From G965220825 sp965220825 (GTDB taxonomy: Bacteria; Pseudomonadota; Alphaproteobacteria; UBA828): DNA of 64,000 nucleotides. A program made the position numbers and the translations under genes. The stretch spans positions 558,001-622,000 of the forward strand of contig OZ244839.1 in the NCBI GenBank assembly GCA_965220825.1, in the 5' to 3' direction. This document shows positions 45,079-53,826 of this stretch, piece after piece. The first letter of the stretch is position 1; each line of letters opens with the position of its first letter. The notes under the pieces were generated by a model, which did not search any database, was not told the origin of the DNA, and saw nothing but the letters and a program-made list of their open reading frames with translations.

Positions 45079-45144
45079 ACCAATTTTGGTTTTTTCGTGG
45101 CCGTCGCATTTGAATTGTAAGTCGCACGTCTATCCGAGAGTCAA
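45079..45144 (-). promoter_or_regulatory. Promoter and candidate operator of the sugar ABC operon
   Basis: On the reverse strand TTGACT (45144-45139) and TACAAT (45119-45114) are 19 bases apart. About 24 bases downstream of the -10 is the perfect palindrome ACCAAAATTGGT (45090-45079), placed where a repressor would block transcription. The AT content of this patch stands out from its surroundings. Confidence 0.5.
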
Positions 45145-45252
45145 GCGCGACGATCGGCGGCACACTTGCCTGTAGCGGCGGGCGCCGTGCAAGATCGCTC
45201 CGGGAACGCCTCGCGGAAGACGGGGCGAAAACGAGCAGGGGGCGTATCCGCC

Positions 45253-46773
45253 ATGACGATCAAGGTCCCGTCCGCCGGCCAGATCGTGGAGGTCGGCAAA
45301 GAACTCGGAATGCATCTGAGCGAGGCCGATGCGGAGGAATATCTCGCTGCCATGGCCCCGCTGCTCGAGGGCTACCGCACCGTGGACGGCATGGCGGACG
45401 AGCTTCCGCCCGTGCGCTATCCGCGAACGCCCGGTTACCGGCCCGGCGCGGCGGAGAACCCCCATGACGCCTGGTACTGGAAGACGGACATCAAGGGCGC
45501 GCCGAGCGGCAAGCTCGCCGGCAAACGGGTTGCCATCAAGGACAATATCTGTGTCGCGGGCGTGCCCATGATGAACGGCGCCTCGGTACTCGAGGGCTAT
45601 GTGCCGGATGTGGATGCGACGATTGTCACCCGCATTCTCGATGCCGGCGGCGAGATCGCGGGCAAGACGGCGTGCGAATATCTCTGCTTCTCGGGCGGCA
45701 GCCACACCAACGCCACCGGCCTGCCCGTCCATAACCCCTGGCGGCGCGGCTACACCACCGGCGGCTCCTCCTCGGGCTCCGGCGCCGTGGTGGCCGCGGG
45801 CGATGTGGAGATGGCGATCGGCTGCGACCAGGCGGGCTCCATCCGCATCCCTTCCGCCATGTGCGGGATCGTGGGTCTGAAACCGACTCACGGCCTTGTG
45901 CCCTATACGGGCGTGATGCCCATCGAGGCGACCATCGACCATGCGGGCCCCATGACGGATACGGTGGCCAACAACGCCCTGCTGCTCGAGGCGATCGCCG
46001 GCGTGGACGGGCTGGACCCGCGCCAGAACGGCGTACCGGACGCGCTTTCCTATGTGGATGCGCTGGACCGCGGTGCTGCGGGCCTCACGCTCGGCGTCCT
46101 CAGGGAGGGTTACGGCCATCCCAACTCGGAGCCGGACGTGGACGAGAAGGTCCGACATGCGGTCGCCCGGTTCGAGGAACTTGGAGCCACGGTGAGCGAG
46201 ATAAGCATACCCGAGCATCTGGTGGGCGTGGCGGTCTGGACGCCCGTCGGTGTCGAGGGGACCGTGGACTTCATGATGAACGGCAACGGCTTCGGCACCA
46301 ACTGGAAGGGGCTCTACGTCACGAGCCTCCTGGATCGCTATGCCGGCTGGCGGCAGCGCGCCGACGAACTCTCGGATTCGCTCAAATATGTGATCCTGCT
46401 CGGACAGTACATGCAGAACCAGTATGGCGGACACTTCTACGCCAAGGCGCAGAACATCGTCCGCCGGATCGCCGCCGCCTACGACCGCGCGCTGGAGGGA
46501 TGCGACGCGATCGTGATGCCGACGCTCCCCATCAAGGCGACGCCGATCCCGCCGGCCGATGCACCCAAGAGCCTGATCATCCAGCGCGCCCATGAAATGT
46601 TCGCGAACACGGCCGTCTTCGACGTGACGGGCCACCCGGCGCTCACCGTCCCCTGCGGCCTGAGCGACGGCTTGCCGGTCGGCCTCATGCTGGTGGGCCG
46701 CCATTTCGACGAGGCGACCCTCTACCGCGCCGCCAACGCCTTCGAACAGTCGACGGACTGGAAGACTCTGTAG
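45253..46773 (+). CDS. Amidase signature family protein
   Basis: 506 residues, the acetamidase/formamidase-like size. It hydrolyses an amide to acid and ammonia. The Ser-cisSer-Lys triad is Lys96 (VAIKDNI), a cis-serine within GGSSSGSG at 170-177, and Ser196 in CDQAGSIRIP. The N-terminal 90 residues form the usual helical lead-in. ATG 45253 chosen because MTIKVPSAGQI begins the aligned region; upstream in-frame sequence is low complexity. It diverges from the sugar ABC operon and converges on an amide/amino-acid binding protein at 46850, a pairing that suggests amide use. Confidence 0.92.
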   Translation: MTIKVPSAGQIVEVGKELGMHLSEADAEEYLAAMAPLLEGYRTVDGMADELPPVRYPRTPGYRPGAAENPHDAWYWKTDIKGAPSGKLAGKRVAIKDNICVAGVPMMNGASVLEGYVPDVDATIVTRILDAGGEIAGKTACEYLCFSGGSHTNATGLPVHNPWRRGYTTGGSSSGSGAVVAAGDVEMAIGCDQAGSIRIPSAMCGIVGLKPTHGLVPYTGVMPIEATIDHAGPMTDTVANNALLLEAIAGVDGLDPRQNGVPDALSYVDALDRGAAGLTLGVLREGYGHPNSEPDVDEKVRHAVARFEELGATVSEISIPEHLVGVAVWTPVGVEGTVDFMMNGNGFGTNWKGLYVTSLLDRYAGWRQRADELSDSLKYVILLGQYMQNQYGGHFYAKAQNIVRRIAAAYDRALEGCDAIVMPTLPIKATPIPPADAPKSLIIQRAHEMFANTAVFDVTGHPALTVPCGLSDGLPVGLMLVGRHFDEATLYRAANAFEQSTDWKTL

Positions 46774-46783
46774 GCGGTCTCGC

Positions 46784-46824
46784 CTCCGTCGGAGCGCGGG
46801 CCGGCAGGCCGTTGCCCGACGGAG
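46784..46824. terminator. Nested hairpin between convergent genes
   Basis: CTCCGTCGG (46784-46792) pairs perfectly with CCGACGGAG (46816-46824), and inside it GGGCCGGCAGGCC forms a second stem. It lies between the amidase stop and the convergent binding-protein stop, so it should end both transcripts. The inner part resembles the loop of the palindrome at 57268. Confidence 0.6.
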
Positions 46825-46849
46825 ACGTTGGTTGTCGGAAGGATGTTCT

Positions 46850-48046
46850 TCAGTTTTTCAGGAGGACATCCTTCGGCACCGGGCCGGCGGTCCAATATTC
46901 CTGGAACTGCGGCTGGCCGTCCTCGGTACAGAGGATCGCGTAGCGCGCCGTATCCTGGATGTGGAGCCGGTCCGAGAAGCCGCGCGGGCCGATGATGGTG
47001 CTTTCGCCGGTCATGCTCTCGAGCTGGGCGAGCACCGCCTCGGTCTCGGTCGTGCCGGCGCGTTCCACGGCGCGCGACCACAATTCGATCACCGCATAAC
47101 CGGTGAGCGGATAGGCGGTCGCCGGCGGTTCGCCCTTGGCCTCCGTGTAGTCGGCGATGAAGCGCGCAAGCTCCGGTTCCGGCGCGTCGCCGTAGATGGA
47201 GCCGAACGCCGCGACGCAGAAGTTGCTCAGATTGGGCACCGCGTCCAGCCAATAGGTGCCGTCCATGGCGATGCCCCCCATGATCAGCGTATCGACGCCC
47301 GCGGCACGCAACTGGCGTACGGCGCTCGCCCCGCCCGGAATGTAGGAGCAGAGTGCGATCACGTCCGGCGTTTCCGCGCTGCGGCGTAGCCGGTCGATCT
47401 GCCCCTGGATGGAGGGGTCTTCGTTCTGGAATACGTCGATACCGACGATCTCCGCGTCCTCGAGCTGCGGCCATTGCCATTCGAAGCCCGCGCAGGTGGA
47501 TTGTGAATATTCGATGGTCTCGTCGCGTAGCAGGTAGGCCTTGCGCGCACCTTTCTTCTCGTAGGCCCAGGTGGCCATGGCGGCGCCGTCCACATGGGCC
47601 GCATTGCCGCCGGAGAAAGCGTAGGTGCCGATGCCCTCGATGCCCGCCTTGGGATCGCCCGCGCAGAGGAAGAAGGAGATGAGGCCGGCATTCTGCGCCA
47701 TGTTGGACGCCGGCGCGCCGAAGTCGAAATCGCAGTCCACGATGACGAAGTCCGCGCCGTTCCCGATCACCGCTTGCGCGGCCTTTGCCGCTTCCGACCG
47801 GTCCGTTTTGGCGTCGGCGTTCACGATGCGTATCTGTGTGCCCAACAGGCCGCCGGCCGCATTTATCTCGGCGATCTTCATCTTCGCTGCGAGTGCGGCC
47901 GGCCCGCTATAGGCTGCCATCCAGCCGCTCTTGGATTCGGCGAAGCCTACGACAATGTCGTCGTCCGCCGTTGCCGCTACCGACGAGCCCGCAACCAGCA
48001 TCGCTGTGGCGACGGCGGCGAGCGCTCCCTTCCGAACGATATGCAT
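46850..48046 (-). CDS. Branched-chain amino acid/amide-type ABC substrate-binding protein, orphan
   Basis: 398 residues. Signal peptide MHIVRKGALAAVATAMLVAGSSVAATA then DDDIVVGFAESKSGWMAAYSGPAALAAKMKIAEINAAGGLLG, the LivK/FmdD/UrtA-like type I fold opening. ADFVIVDCDFDFGAPASNMAQNAGLISFFLCAGDP and RRSAETPDVIALCSYIPGGASAVRQLRAAGVDT follow. ATG 48046 has GGGAGGTTGGAATC upstream. No liv permease or ATPase is adjacent; the neighbours are the amidase and a molybdenum hydroxylase. Could work with a Liv system elsewhere. Confidence 0.9.
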   Translation of the reverse strand: MHIVRKGALAAVATAMLVAGSSVAATADDDIVVGFAESKSGWMAAYSGPAALAAKMKIAEINAAGGLLGTQIRIVNADAKTDRSEAAKAAQAVIGNGADFVIVDCDFDFGAPASNMAQNAGLISFFLCAGDPKAGIEGIGTYAFSGGNAAHVDGAAMATWAYEKKGARKAYLLRDETIEYSQSTCAGFEWQWPQLEDAEIVGIDVFQNEDPSIQGQIDRLRRSAETPDVIALCSYIPGGASAVRQLRAAGVDTLIMGGIAMDGTYWLDAVPNLSNFCVAAFGSIYGDAPEPELARFIADYTEAKGEPPATAYPLTGYAVIELWSRAVERAGTTETEAVLAQLESMTGESTIIGPRGFSDRLHIQDTARYAILCTEDGQPQFQEYWTAGPVPKDVLLKN

Positions 48047-48160
48047 GATTCCAACCTCCCAGATCGCTTTTGATTTTTCTGATGACCGTTGACCGGCCTA
48101 CCTCATGATACATCCTTCCGCACTGATTCATCGCCGCCTTCGATGTCGTGCCGGGTCCGG

Positions 48161-48188
48161 TTGTTGCCCATCCGCGAACGGCTATAAT
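48161..48188 (+). promoter_or_regulatory. Promoter of the molybdenum hydroxylase genes
   Basis: TTGTTG (48161-48166), 16-base spacer, and a perfect TATAAT (48183-48188). The transcript would have about 78 leader bases before the ATG at 48273; the leader contains the stem GGCGG-AAACA-CCGCC. Confidence 0.55.
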
Positions 48189-48272
48189 TTCGAGAAACGC
48201 CTGCTCCGGGTGGGCGATAAAGGGGCGGAAACACCGCCTGAGAACGGCAGGGACGTAGCCCGAGGAACGGCA

Positions 48273-49139
48273 ATGGAGTTCACGACCGCCGGATCGCTCG
48301 ACGAGGCGCTGGAGACGCTCTCTGAATTCGGTCCCGATGCGGCGGTGGTTGCGGGCGGTACGGCCGTCCTCTACCAATTGAGCGCCGGCATGCGGAAGGC
48401 CGCGCGCATCGTTCATGTAGAGCGTCTGGCCGACCTCGCCTTCGTGCGGCGCAATGGAAGGCTGCGGATCGGTGCGTTGACGACCATGCGCGTGCTGGCC
48501 GAATCGCCCGCGCTGGGGCCGCCCGGCGGTGCCCTGGCGGCGGCGGGTGCCTCCTGCGGCGGCTGGCAAACCCAGTTCGTCGCGACGGTCGGCGGCAATG
48601 TCTGCAACGCATCGCCCGGCGCGGACTTGGTGCCGCCGCTTCTGGTCCACGACGCGCAGGTGACTCTCGCGAGCGCGAAGCGCGGAACGCGGACCCTCGA
48701 TCTCGGCGACTTCCTCGCCGAACACCGCAAGACGGCACTCGAGGCGGACGAGCTGCTCACCGAGATCGTTCTTGAGCCGCTGCCGCCGCGCAGCGCGGAT
48801 TCCTACTTCAAGGTCCGCCGTCGCACCGCCATGGAGCTTCCTATCGTAGGGCTCGCCTGCCGCCTGACCCTGGACGAGACCGGAGAAGCGATCGCCGATA
48901 TCCGTATTGCCGCCTGTGCCGTGGGGCCGGTGCCTTTCCGTGCGGGCGAGGCGGAGGCAATCCTGAAAGGCGCACCCGTGCACGATGCGCCGCTGGCCGA
49001 TGCCGGTGCCGCGCTGGTCGCCCAGGCGGCGTTCTTCTCCGACGCCCGGGCGAGCGCGGATTATCGGCGCGCCGTCCTTCCGCGCGTGCTCGCGCATACC
49101 GTCCGCCAGTGTGCCGCCCGCACCGGCATGGCGCATTGA
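48273..49139 (+). CDS. Molybdenum hydroxylase FAD-binding subunit (CoxM-like)
   Basis: 288 residues. Medium subunit of xanthine dehydrogenase/CODH-type enzymes; it passes electrons from the Fe-S centres to FAD. FAD-binding motifs are VVAGGTAVLYQL near 30-41 and FVATVGGNVCNASPGADLVPPLL near 104-126. The C-terminal CO_deh_flav_C domain is AVGPVPFRAGEAEAILKG onward. ATG 48273 after GAGGAACGGCA. The [2Fe-2S] and large subunit genes follow in order, 13 bases and then a four-base overlap. Confidence 0.93.
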   Translation: MEFTTAGSLDEALETLSEFGPDAAVVAGGTAVLYQLSAGMRKAARIVHVERLADLAFVRRNGRLRIGALTTMRVLAESPALGPPGGALAAAGASCGGWQTQFVATVGGNVCNASPGADLVPPLLVHDAQVTLASAKRGTRTLDLGDFLAEHRKTALEADELLTEIVLEPLPPRSADSYFKVRRRTAMELPIVGLACRLTLDETGEAIADIRIAACAVGPVPFRAGEAEAILKGAPVHDAPLADAGAALVAQAAFFSDARASADYRRAVLPRVLAHTVRQCAARTGMAH

Positions 49140-49152
49140 GGGGGCTGGTTCG

Positions 49153-49626
49153 ATGCCGACGCTGACCGTCACCGTCAACGGCCGCCAGGAGCGGGTGGAG
49201 GTCGAGCCGCTCGAGAAGCTGATGGATACGCTCCGTAACCGTCTCCATCTGCGCGGTACGAAGGAGGGCTGCCGGGAGGGAGAGTGTGGCGCCTGCACGG
49301 TACTGGTGGACGGCATGCCGGTGAATTCCTGCATCTATGCCGCGATGCAGGCCGACGGGCGGCGGGTCGAGACCGTGGAAGGGCTGGACGACGAGCTGGC
49401 GCGGGCGGTCCAGGATGCCATCGTCGCGTGCGGCGGGGTGCAGTGCGGCTATTGCACGCCGGGCTTCGTCGTTGCGATCACCGCCCTGCTGCGTCGTCAT
49501 CCCGATGCCGACGACACGCTCGTTCGCGAGGCGCTGAGCGGCAATATATGCCGCTGCACCGGTTATGCTCAGATCGTGGACGCCGTGCGGCAGGTCGTGG
49601 AAAGCGGTGCGGGGCGAGCGCCATGA
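49153..49626 (+). CDS. Molybdenum hydroxylase [2Fe-2S] subunit (CoxS-like)
   Basis: 157 residues. Two [2Fe-2S] clusters: the plant-type set Cys40, Cys45, Cys48 and Cys60 (GCREGECGACTVLVDG) and the helical set Cys98, Cys101, Cys133 and Cys135 (QCGYCTPGF, NICRCTGY). Soluble. ATG 49153; TGA overlaps the large-subunit ATG (ATGA). Cluster supply would come from the suf system at 29-35 kb. Confidence 0.96.
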   Translation: MPTLTVTVNGRQERVEVEPLEKLMDTLRNRLHLRGTKEGCREGECGACTVLVDGMPVNSCIYAAMQADGRRVETVEGLDDELARAVQDAIVACGGVQCGYCTPGFVVAITALLRRHPDADDTLVREALSGNICRCTGYAQIVDAVRQVVESGAGRAP

Positions 49627-51929
49627 GCGCGATCGGCGCTCCCTTCCAGCGCAGCGACGGCCGCGCCAAGGCCCGTGGCGAGGTCCTCTATGCCTACGAT
49701 CACGAGGAGGCCGGCACGCTCCACGGCGCGCTCAGGCGGTCCCCGGTCGCCGCCGGACGCATCGTTGCTCTCGACGTCTCGAAAGCGGTTGCGATGCCGG
49801 GGGTACGGGCGGTGCTCACGGCGGCGGACGTGCCCGACACGCTGGCCGGCTGGAGTATCCGCGACACGCCGCTCTTTGCCCGTGACGTCGTGCGTTATAT
49901 CGGCGAGCCGGTCGCCGCGGTCGCCGCCGACACGCCCGCCGAGGCTCGCGCGGCGGCGGACGCGATCCGGCTTGAGATAGAGGAAGACGCGCCGGTTCTG
50001 GACATGCGCGCCGCCGTCGCTCCGGACGCTTCGCTGGTTCACCCCGAATGGCGATCCTATGTGCCCGCGGCGGGCCCCGACTTTCCGCGCCGCGGCAATA
50101 TCGCCTGTGAATGCGTCTCCACCCTCGATGTGGACGTGGAACCGATCTTTGCGCGCGCGCACCGGGTCGTGGAGGACGAATTCGTCAGCCAGCGCCAGTA
50201 TCAGGCCTATCTCGAGCCCAAATCGGCGGTCGGCGTCTGGCGCGGCGATCGATGCACCGTCCACAGCGGGCATCAGTTCCCCTTCAACTTGCGGACGCGT
50301 ATCGCCCAGTTTTTCGACTTGCCGCCGTCTTCCGTGCGGGTGATCGGCCATCCCATGGGCGGCGGCTTCGGCGGCAAGCTCGACTACAGCGTGGAGCCTT
50401 ACGCGGCGGCGCTTTCGAGGGCCGCCGGCGGGCGTCCCGTCCGCATTGCCAACAGCCGGCAGGAAGACCTGATCACCGCGAACTGCCGCGAGGACACCAT
50501 CGTCAAGATCCGCTCCGCGCTGGATGCGGACGGGAACATTCTCGCGCGCGACGTGGAGGCTTATCTGAACAACGGCGCCTATACGGGCGAGATGGCCTAT
50601 CTCGCGCCGTTTCCCTTCCACACTGGGGCGATCAACTACCGCGTCGGCGCGTTCCGGGCGGTGGGAAGGCTTGTCTTCACCAACACGCCGCCGACCGGGG
50701 CCATGCGCGGCGTGAGCGGCGTTGCCATGTACGCGGCCCTGGAGGGCCACATGGATCATATCGCCCGGGAGCTCGGTGTGGACCGGCGGGAATACCGGTT
50801 GCGCCACCTGTTCGAGGAGGGCGACAGCCTGCCGAACGGGCAAGTGCTGCACGATGCGGGCATCTTTCGGGAAGCCTTCGACACGCTGGAGACCGTCGCG
50901 CCCTGGGGAGGGGCCGCGAGGGAGGCCGAGCCTCTCACCGGTACGGGGATCGCGGCGGCGGTCTGGCTCGTGAATCCGCTGCCTGGTGCGGCGACCGTCA
51001 AGATTGAGGAGGACGGTTCCGCCGTCGTGGTCACCGGCGCGACGGAGAACGGCTCCGGCTCGCTCGCGGCCGGGTTGCCACAGATCGTCGCCGAAGTGCT
51101 CGGGATGCGGCCGGAGCAGGTGCGGGTCTCCGAGCCGGACACCGATCTCACCGGCTGGGACGGCGGCTCCCAGGGCGGACGCACCACCCAGATCGCCGGC
51201 AACGCGGCGCGGCTCGCGGCGGAAGACGTGCGCAGAAAGCTGCTGGAGACCGCCGGACGCCTGCTGCAGGCGGAGCCCGGGTCCCTGGAACTCGCGGACG
51301 GGTGCGTGCGAGTCACCGCCAAGCCGGATACCCGAATGAGCCTCGGGGAGGTGGCGACGGCCGCGCTCTTCGACGGCGGTCCGATCCAGGGCGTCGGGCG
51401 AGCGCTCATTCCGCCGGTGCCCTACAACCCGGGTTGCGCAAGCGGACTGCTCTTTCCGTTCTTCGCGACGCCCACCTACCACGCCCATCTCGCGCGCGTC
51501 GAAGTCGACCCCGTGACGGGGAACGTCACCGTGCTCCGCTACGCGGTGTGTCAGGAGGTGGGCCGTGCAATCAATCCGAAGAGCATCGAGGGCCAGATAC
51601 AAGGCGCCGTCGCCCAGGGGATCGGCTACGCGCTCTGCGAGAGCATGCGCTTTGCCGAGACGGGCGCCATTATCGAGAACACGCTTCAGGGATACCGCCT
51701 GCCGCTGATCGGCGATATCCCGCGGGTGGAGTACGTGGTGATGGAGCATGCGGGCGAAGACGGACCGTTCGGCGCGAAAGGCGCCGGAGAGGCGGCGGTC
51801 CTGCTGCCGCCGGCCGTCATCGCCTGCGCGGTAAGCGACGCCATCGGCGTGCCGATCCGCAAGATACCCGTGACGCCGGAAGATGTGCTCGCCGCACTTG
51901 AAGAGCGCGAGCGGGACGGGGACCGGTAG
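49623..51929 (+). CDS. Molybdenum hydroxylase catalytic subunit (xanthine dehydrogenase/CoxL family)
   Basis: 768 residues. It holds the Mo-MCD site and hydroxylates an unknown substrate with water as oxygen donor. RSDGRAKARGEVLYAYD opens the a/b hammerhead domain. IGHPMGGGFGGKLDYSVEPYAAALS is the Mo-site loop. The catalytic glutamate is in GPFGAKGAGEAAVL near 720-733. The CO dehydrogenase loop AYRCSFR is replaced by TGAMRGVSG, so this is not form I CODH. XdhC/CoxF-type maturation genes are not next to it. Substrate could be a purine, aldehyde or N-heterocycle. Confidence 0.93.
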   Translation: MSAIGAPFQRSDGRAKARGEVLYAYDHEEAGTLHGALRRSPVAAGRIVALDVSKAVAMPGVRAVLTAADVPDTLAGWSIRDTPLFARDVVRYIGEPVAAVAADTPAEARAAADAIRLEIEEDAPVLDMRAAVAPDASLVHPEWRSYVPAAGPDFPRRGNIACECVSTLDVDVEPIFARAHRVVEDEFVSQRQYQAYLEPKSAVGVWRGDRCTVHSGHQFPFNLRTRIAQFFDLPPSSVRVIGHPMGGGFGGKLDYSVEPYAAALSRAAGGRPVRIANSRQEDLITANCREDTIVKIRSALDADGNILARDVEAYLNNGAYTGEMAYLAPFPFHTGAINYRVGAFRAVGRLVFTNTPPTGAMRGVSGVAMYAALEGHMDHIARELGVDRREYRLRHLFEEGDSLPNGQVLHDAGIFREAFDTLETVAPWGGAAREAEPLTGTGIAAAVWLVNPLPGAATVKIEEDGSAVVVTGATENGSGSLAAGLPQIVAEVLGMRPEQVRVSEPDTDLTGWDGGSQGGRTTQIAGNAARLAAEDVRRKLLETAGRLLQAEPGSLELADGCVRVTAKPDTRMSLGEVATAALFDGGPIQGVGRALIPPVPYNPGCASGLLFPFFATPTYHAHLARVEVDPVTGNVTVLRYAVCQEVGRAINPKSIEGQIQGAVAQGIGYALCESMRFAETGAIIENTLQGYRLPLIGDIPRVEYVVMEHAGEDGPFGAKGAGEAAVLLPPAVIACAVSDAIGVPIRKIPVTPEDVLAALEERERDGDR

Positions 51930-51981
51930 GCGCGCCGGACCGCTCTCCGGCCGCTGACGAAACCCAAGAAGGAGCGAGCCG

Positions 51982-52971
51982 ATGCCGACCGCGTCCCGCC
52001 CCATGGGGGTGTTCATCCTCGGCGACACCCCGCCGGGAAACCTTGTCGAGCTCAGCCGGCAGGTGGAGCGCTGCGGCTTTTCCGATCTCTGGTTCGCCGA
52101 GGACTATTTCATGATCTCGGGCTTCGCGAGTGCCGCGCTCGCGCTACAGGCCACCGACGGAATCCATGTGGGGATCGGCGCCGTCTCCAACCGGGTGCGC
52201 CATCCGGCCGTCACCGCCATGGAGGCGTCGACGCTCGCCAACGCCTATCCCGGCCGCTTCACGCTCGGTATCGGCCACGGCGTCCCGGCCTGGGTCAAGC
52301 AGATGCACCTCTTCCCGACATCGGTGCTCGGCTCCATGCGGGAGGCGGTGGGCGGCGTGAAGCAGCTGCTTGCGGGCGAGACGCTGACGGGTGCGGGCGC
52401 CTATTACGGCTATGACGAGGTCGCGCTCACCCATCCCGCGCCGGATCTCAAGGTGCTGGGGGCGGTGGTCGGGCCAAGGTCAATCGATCTCTGTGCCGAG
52501 GTCGCGGACGGCATGGTGATCTCCGTTCTCGCTGGGCCACGCTATGTAGCGGATGCGAAAGAGCGCATCGCGAAGGTCCGGCGCGCACGCGGACTGCCGG
52601 AGGACTTCGCGCTGGTAACGTATGCGCTTGCGAGCGTGGACGAGGACCCTGCCGCGGCTCGGGCCAAGGTCCGCCCGGCGGCGGCCTTCTATCTGGGCGC
52701 CATGGGCCCCACGCAGATCACGGGCGTCTACGATGCCAACCCGGCGCTCGCCGCAATGATCGAGAAGGGCGGCGTGCCCGCCATCGAGGCGGAACTGCCC
52801 GACGACTGGCTGGACTGGCTCGCCGTCTCGGGCCGCCCCGCGGACTGCATCGCCCGCATAGAGGCGCTGTTTGCGGCGGGGGCGACCGCGGTGGTGCTCT
52901 GCATCGTTCCGACGGAGGAATTTTCGAGCCAGATCGAGGTGTTCGGCCGCCAGGTGCTGCCGGCGCTTTAA
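51982..52971 (+). CDS. LLM class flavin-dependent oxidoreductase (luciferase-like)
   Basis: 329 residues, TIM-barrel of the bacterial luciferase family, using FMN or F420. GVFILGDTPPGNLVELSRQVERCGFSDLWFAEDYFM, IGAVSNRVRHPAVTAMEASTLANAYPGRFTLGIGHGVPAWV and LKVLGAVVGPRSIDLCAEVADGMVIS match the F420-dependent methylene-H4MPT reductase-like branch. ATG 51982 follows AAGGAGCGAGCC. It starts 52 bases after the hydroxylase large subunit, perhaps on the same transcript. Substrate and cofactor choice cannot be settled from sequence. Confidence 0.88.
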   Translation: MPTASRPMGVFILGDTPPGNLVELSRQVERCGFSDLWFAEDYFMISGFASAALALQATDGIHVGIGAVSNRVRHPAVTAMEASTLANAYPGRFTLGIGHGVPAWVKQMHLFPTSVLGSMREAVGGVKQLLAGETLTGAGAYYGYDEVALTHPAPDLKVLGAVVGPRSIDLCAEVADGMVISVLAGPRYVADAKERIAKVRRARGLPEDFALVTYALASVDEDPAAARAKVRPAAAFYLGAMGPTQITGVYDANPALAAMIEKGGVPAIEAELPDDWLDWLAVSGRPADCIARIEALFAAGATAVVLCIVPTEEFSSQIEVFGRQVLPAL

Positions 52972-53019
52972 CGTTGCATGGCGCCCTGAGCCGGGACGCC
53001 ACGAAGGAGGATCGACTGA

Positions 53020-53652
53020 ATGAAGCTCTATGATTTCGCGCTCGCGCCGAATCCGCGCAGGGTGCGCATGTTCCTCGCCGAGAAAGGCGTTGAAATCCCG
53101 ACGGTTCAGATCAACACGCGAGAGCGCGAGCAGTTCACCGATTCGTACCGGAAGGTGAATCCCGATTGCCTCGTGCCGGCCCTCGAGCTCGACGACGGCA
53201 CCTGTATCGCCGAATCGACGGCGATCTGCCGCTATATCGAGGCGCTTCATCCCGAGCCGCCGCTCATGGGCCGGACACCCGAGGAATGCGCCGTGATCGA
53301 AATGTGGGACCGCCGGTGCGAGTTCGGTTGCTATCTGGCGGCGGCGGAGGCGGTCCGAAACGGCGCCCCCATGTTCGAAGACCGGGGCGTGCCGGGCGTC
53401 ACCGGCGGCGTGCCGCAGATCCCGGCTCTCGTCGCACGCGGAAAGCAGAGCATGGGCCGCTTCTTCGAGAAGCTCGACGCGCAACTCGCCAACCACCCCT
53501 GCGTTGCCGGCGAGGGTTTCTCAATTGCGGACATCACGGCCTATGTCGCCATCGATTTCGCCAAGCGCGCCGAGATCGAGATTCCCGAAACGGCACCCCG
53601 CGTCGCGCGCTGGTTCGCCGAGGTGGGCTCCCGCCCCAGTGCGGCAGCCTGA
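53020..53652 (+). CDS. Glutathione S-transferase family protein
   Basis: 210 residues. MKLYDFALAPNPRRVRMFLAEKGVEIPTVQIN is the thioredoxin-like start, with VNPDCLVPALELDDGTCIAESTAICRYIEAL giving the cis-Pro and glutathione-contacting ES pair. The helical domain ends with FSIADITAYVAIDFAKRAEIEIPE. Resembles alphaproteobacterial GSTs of unknown substrate. ATG 53020 follows GAAGGAGGATCGACTGA. A palindrome copy lies 14 bases past the stop. Only about family-level similarity to the GST at 25905. Confidence 0.9.
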   Translation: MKLYDFALAPNPRRVRMFLAEKGVEIPTVQINTREREQFTDSYRKVNPDCLVPALELDDGTCIAESTAICRYIEALHPEPPLMGRTPEECAVIEMWDRRCEFGCYLAAAEAVRNGAPMFEDRGVPGVTGGVPQIPALVARGKQSMGRFFEKLDAQLANHPCVAGEGFSIADITAYVAIDFAKRAEIEIPETAPRVARWFAEVGSRPSAAA

Positions 53653-53665
53653 TCCGTTTTGCATT

Positions 53666-53738
53666 GTGCGCGGGTCTCCAGGCCCGCATTTTTGTCTTTT
53701 CGAAAAACGACAACATGCGGGCCTGAAGACTCGCGCAC
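53666..53738. repeat. Dispersed palindrome, copy 2
   Basis: The left arm begins GTGCGCGGGTCTCCAGGCCC (53666) and the right arm ends at 53738; two mismatches interrupt the 24-base arms. The AT-rich centre (TTTTTGTCTTTTCGAAAAAC) is itself partly self-complementary and resembles the centre of copy 4. It lies between two genes pointing the same way (GST and NDUFS4-like). Confidence 0.9.
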
Positions 53739-53826
53739 CGAAGAAAGGCGGCGGGCACCGAACGAGCGAGCCGGGAGGGCGCGGAGGGCTTGCGGCGGGC
53801 GGCGGGCGGCGGTATCACGCCGGGCC

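Noticed and set aside
48189..48272. TPP riboswitch upstream of the molybdenum hydroxylase, suggested by CCTGAGAA
   Set aside because: The second conserved half of the THI box (GAACCTGA-type segment) is missing and the downstream genes have no link to thiamine.
49623..51929. Aerobic CO dehydrogenase large subunit
   Set aside because: The Cu-binding AYRCSFR loop of form I enzymes is absent and no coxD/E/F/G genes follow.
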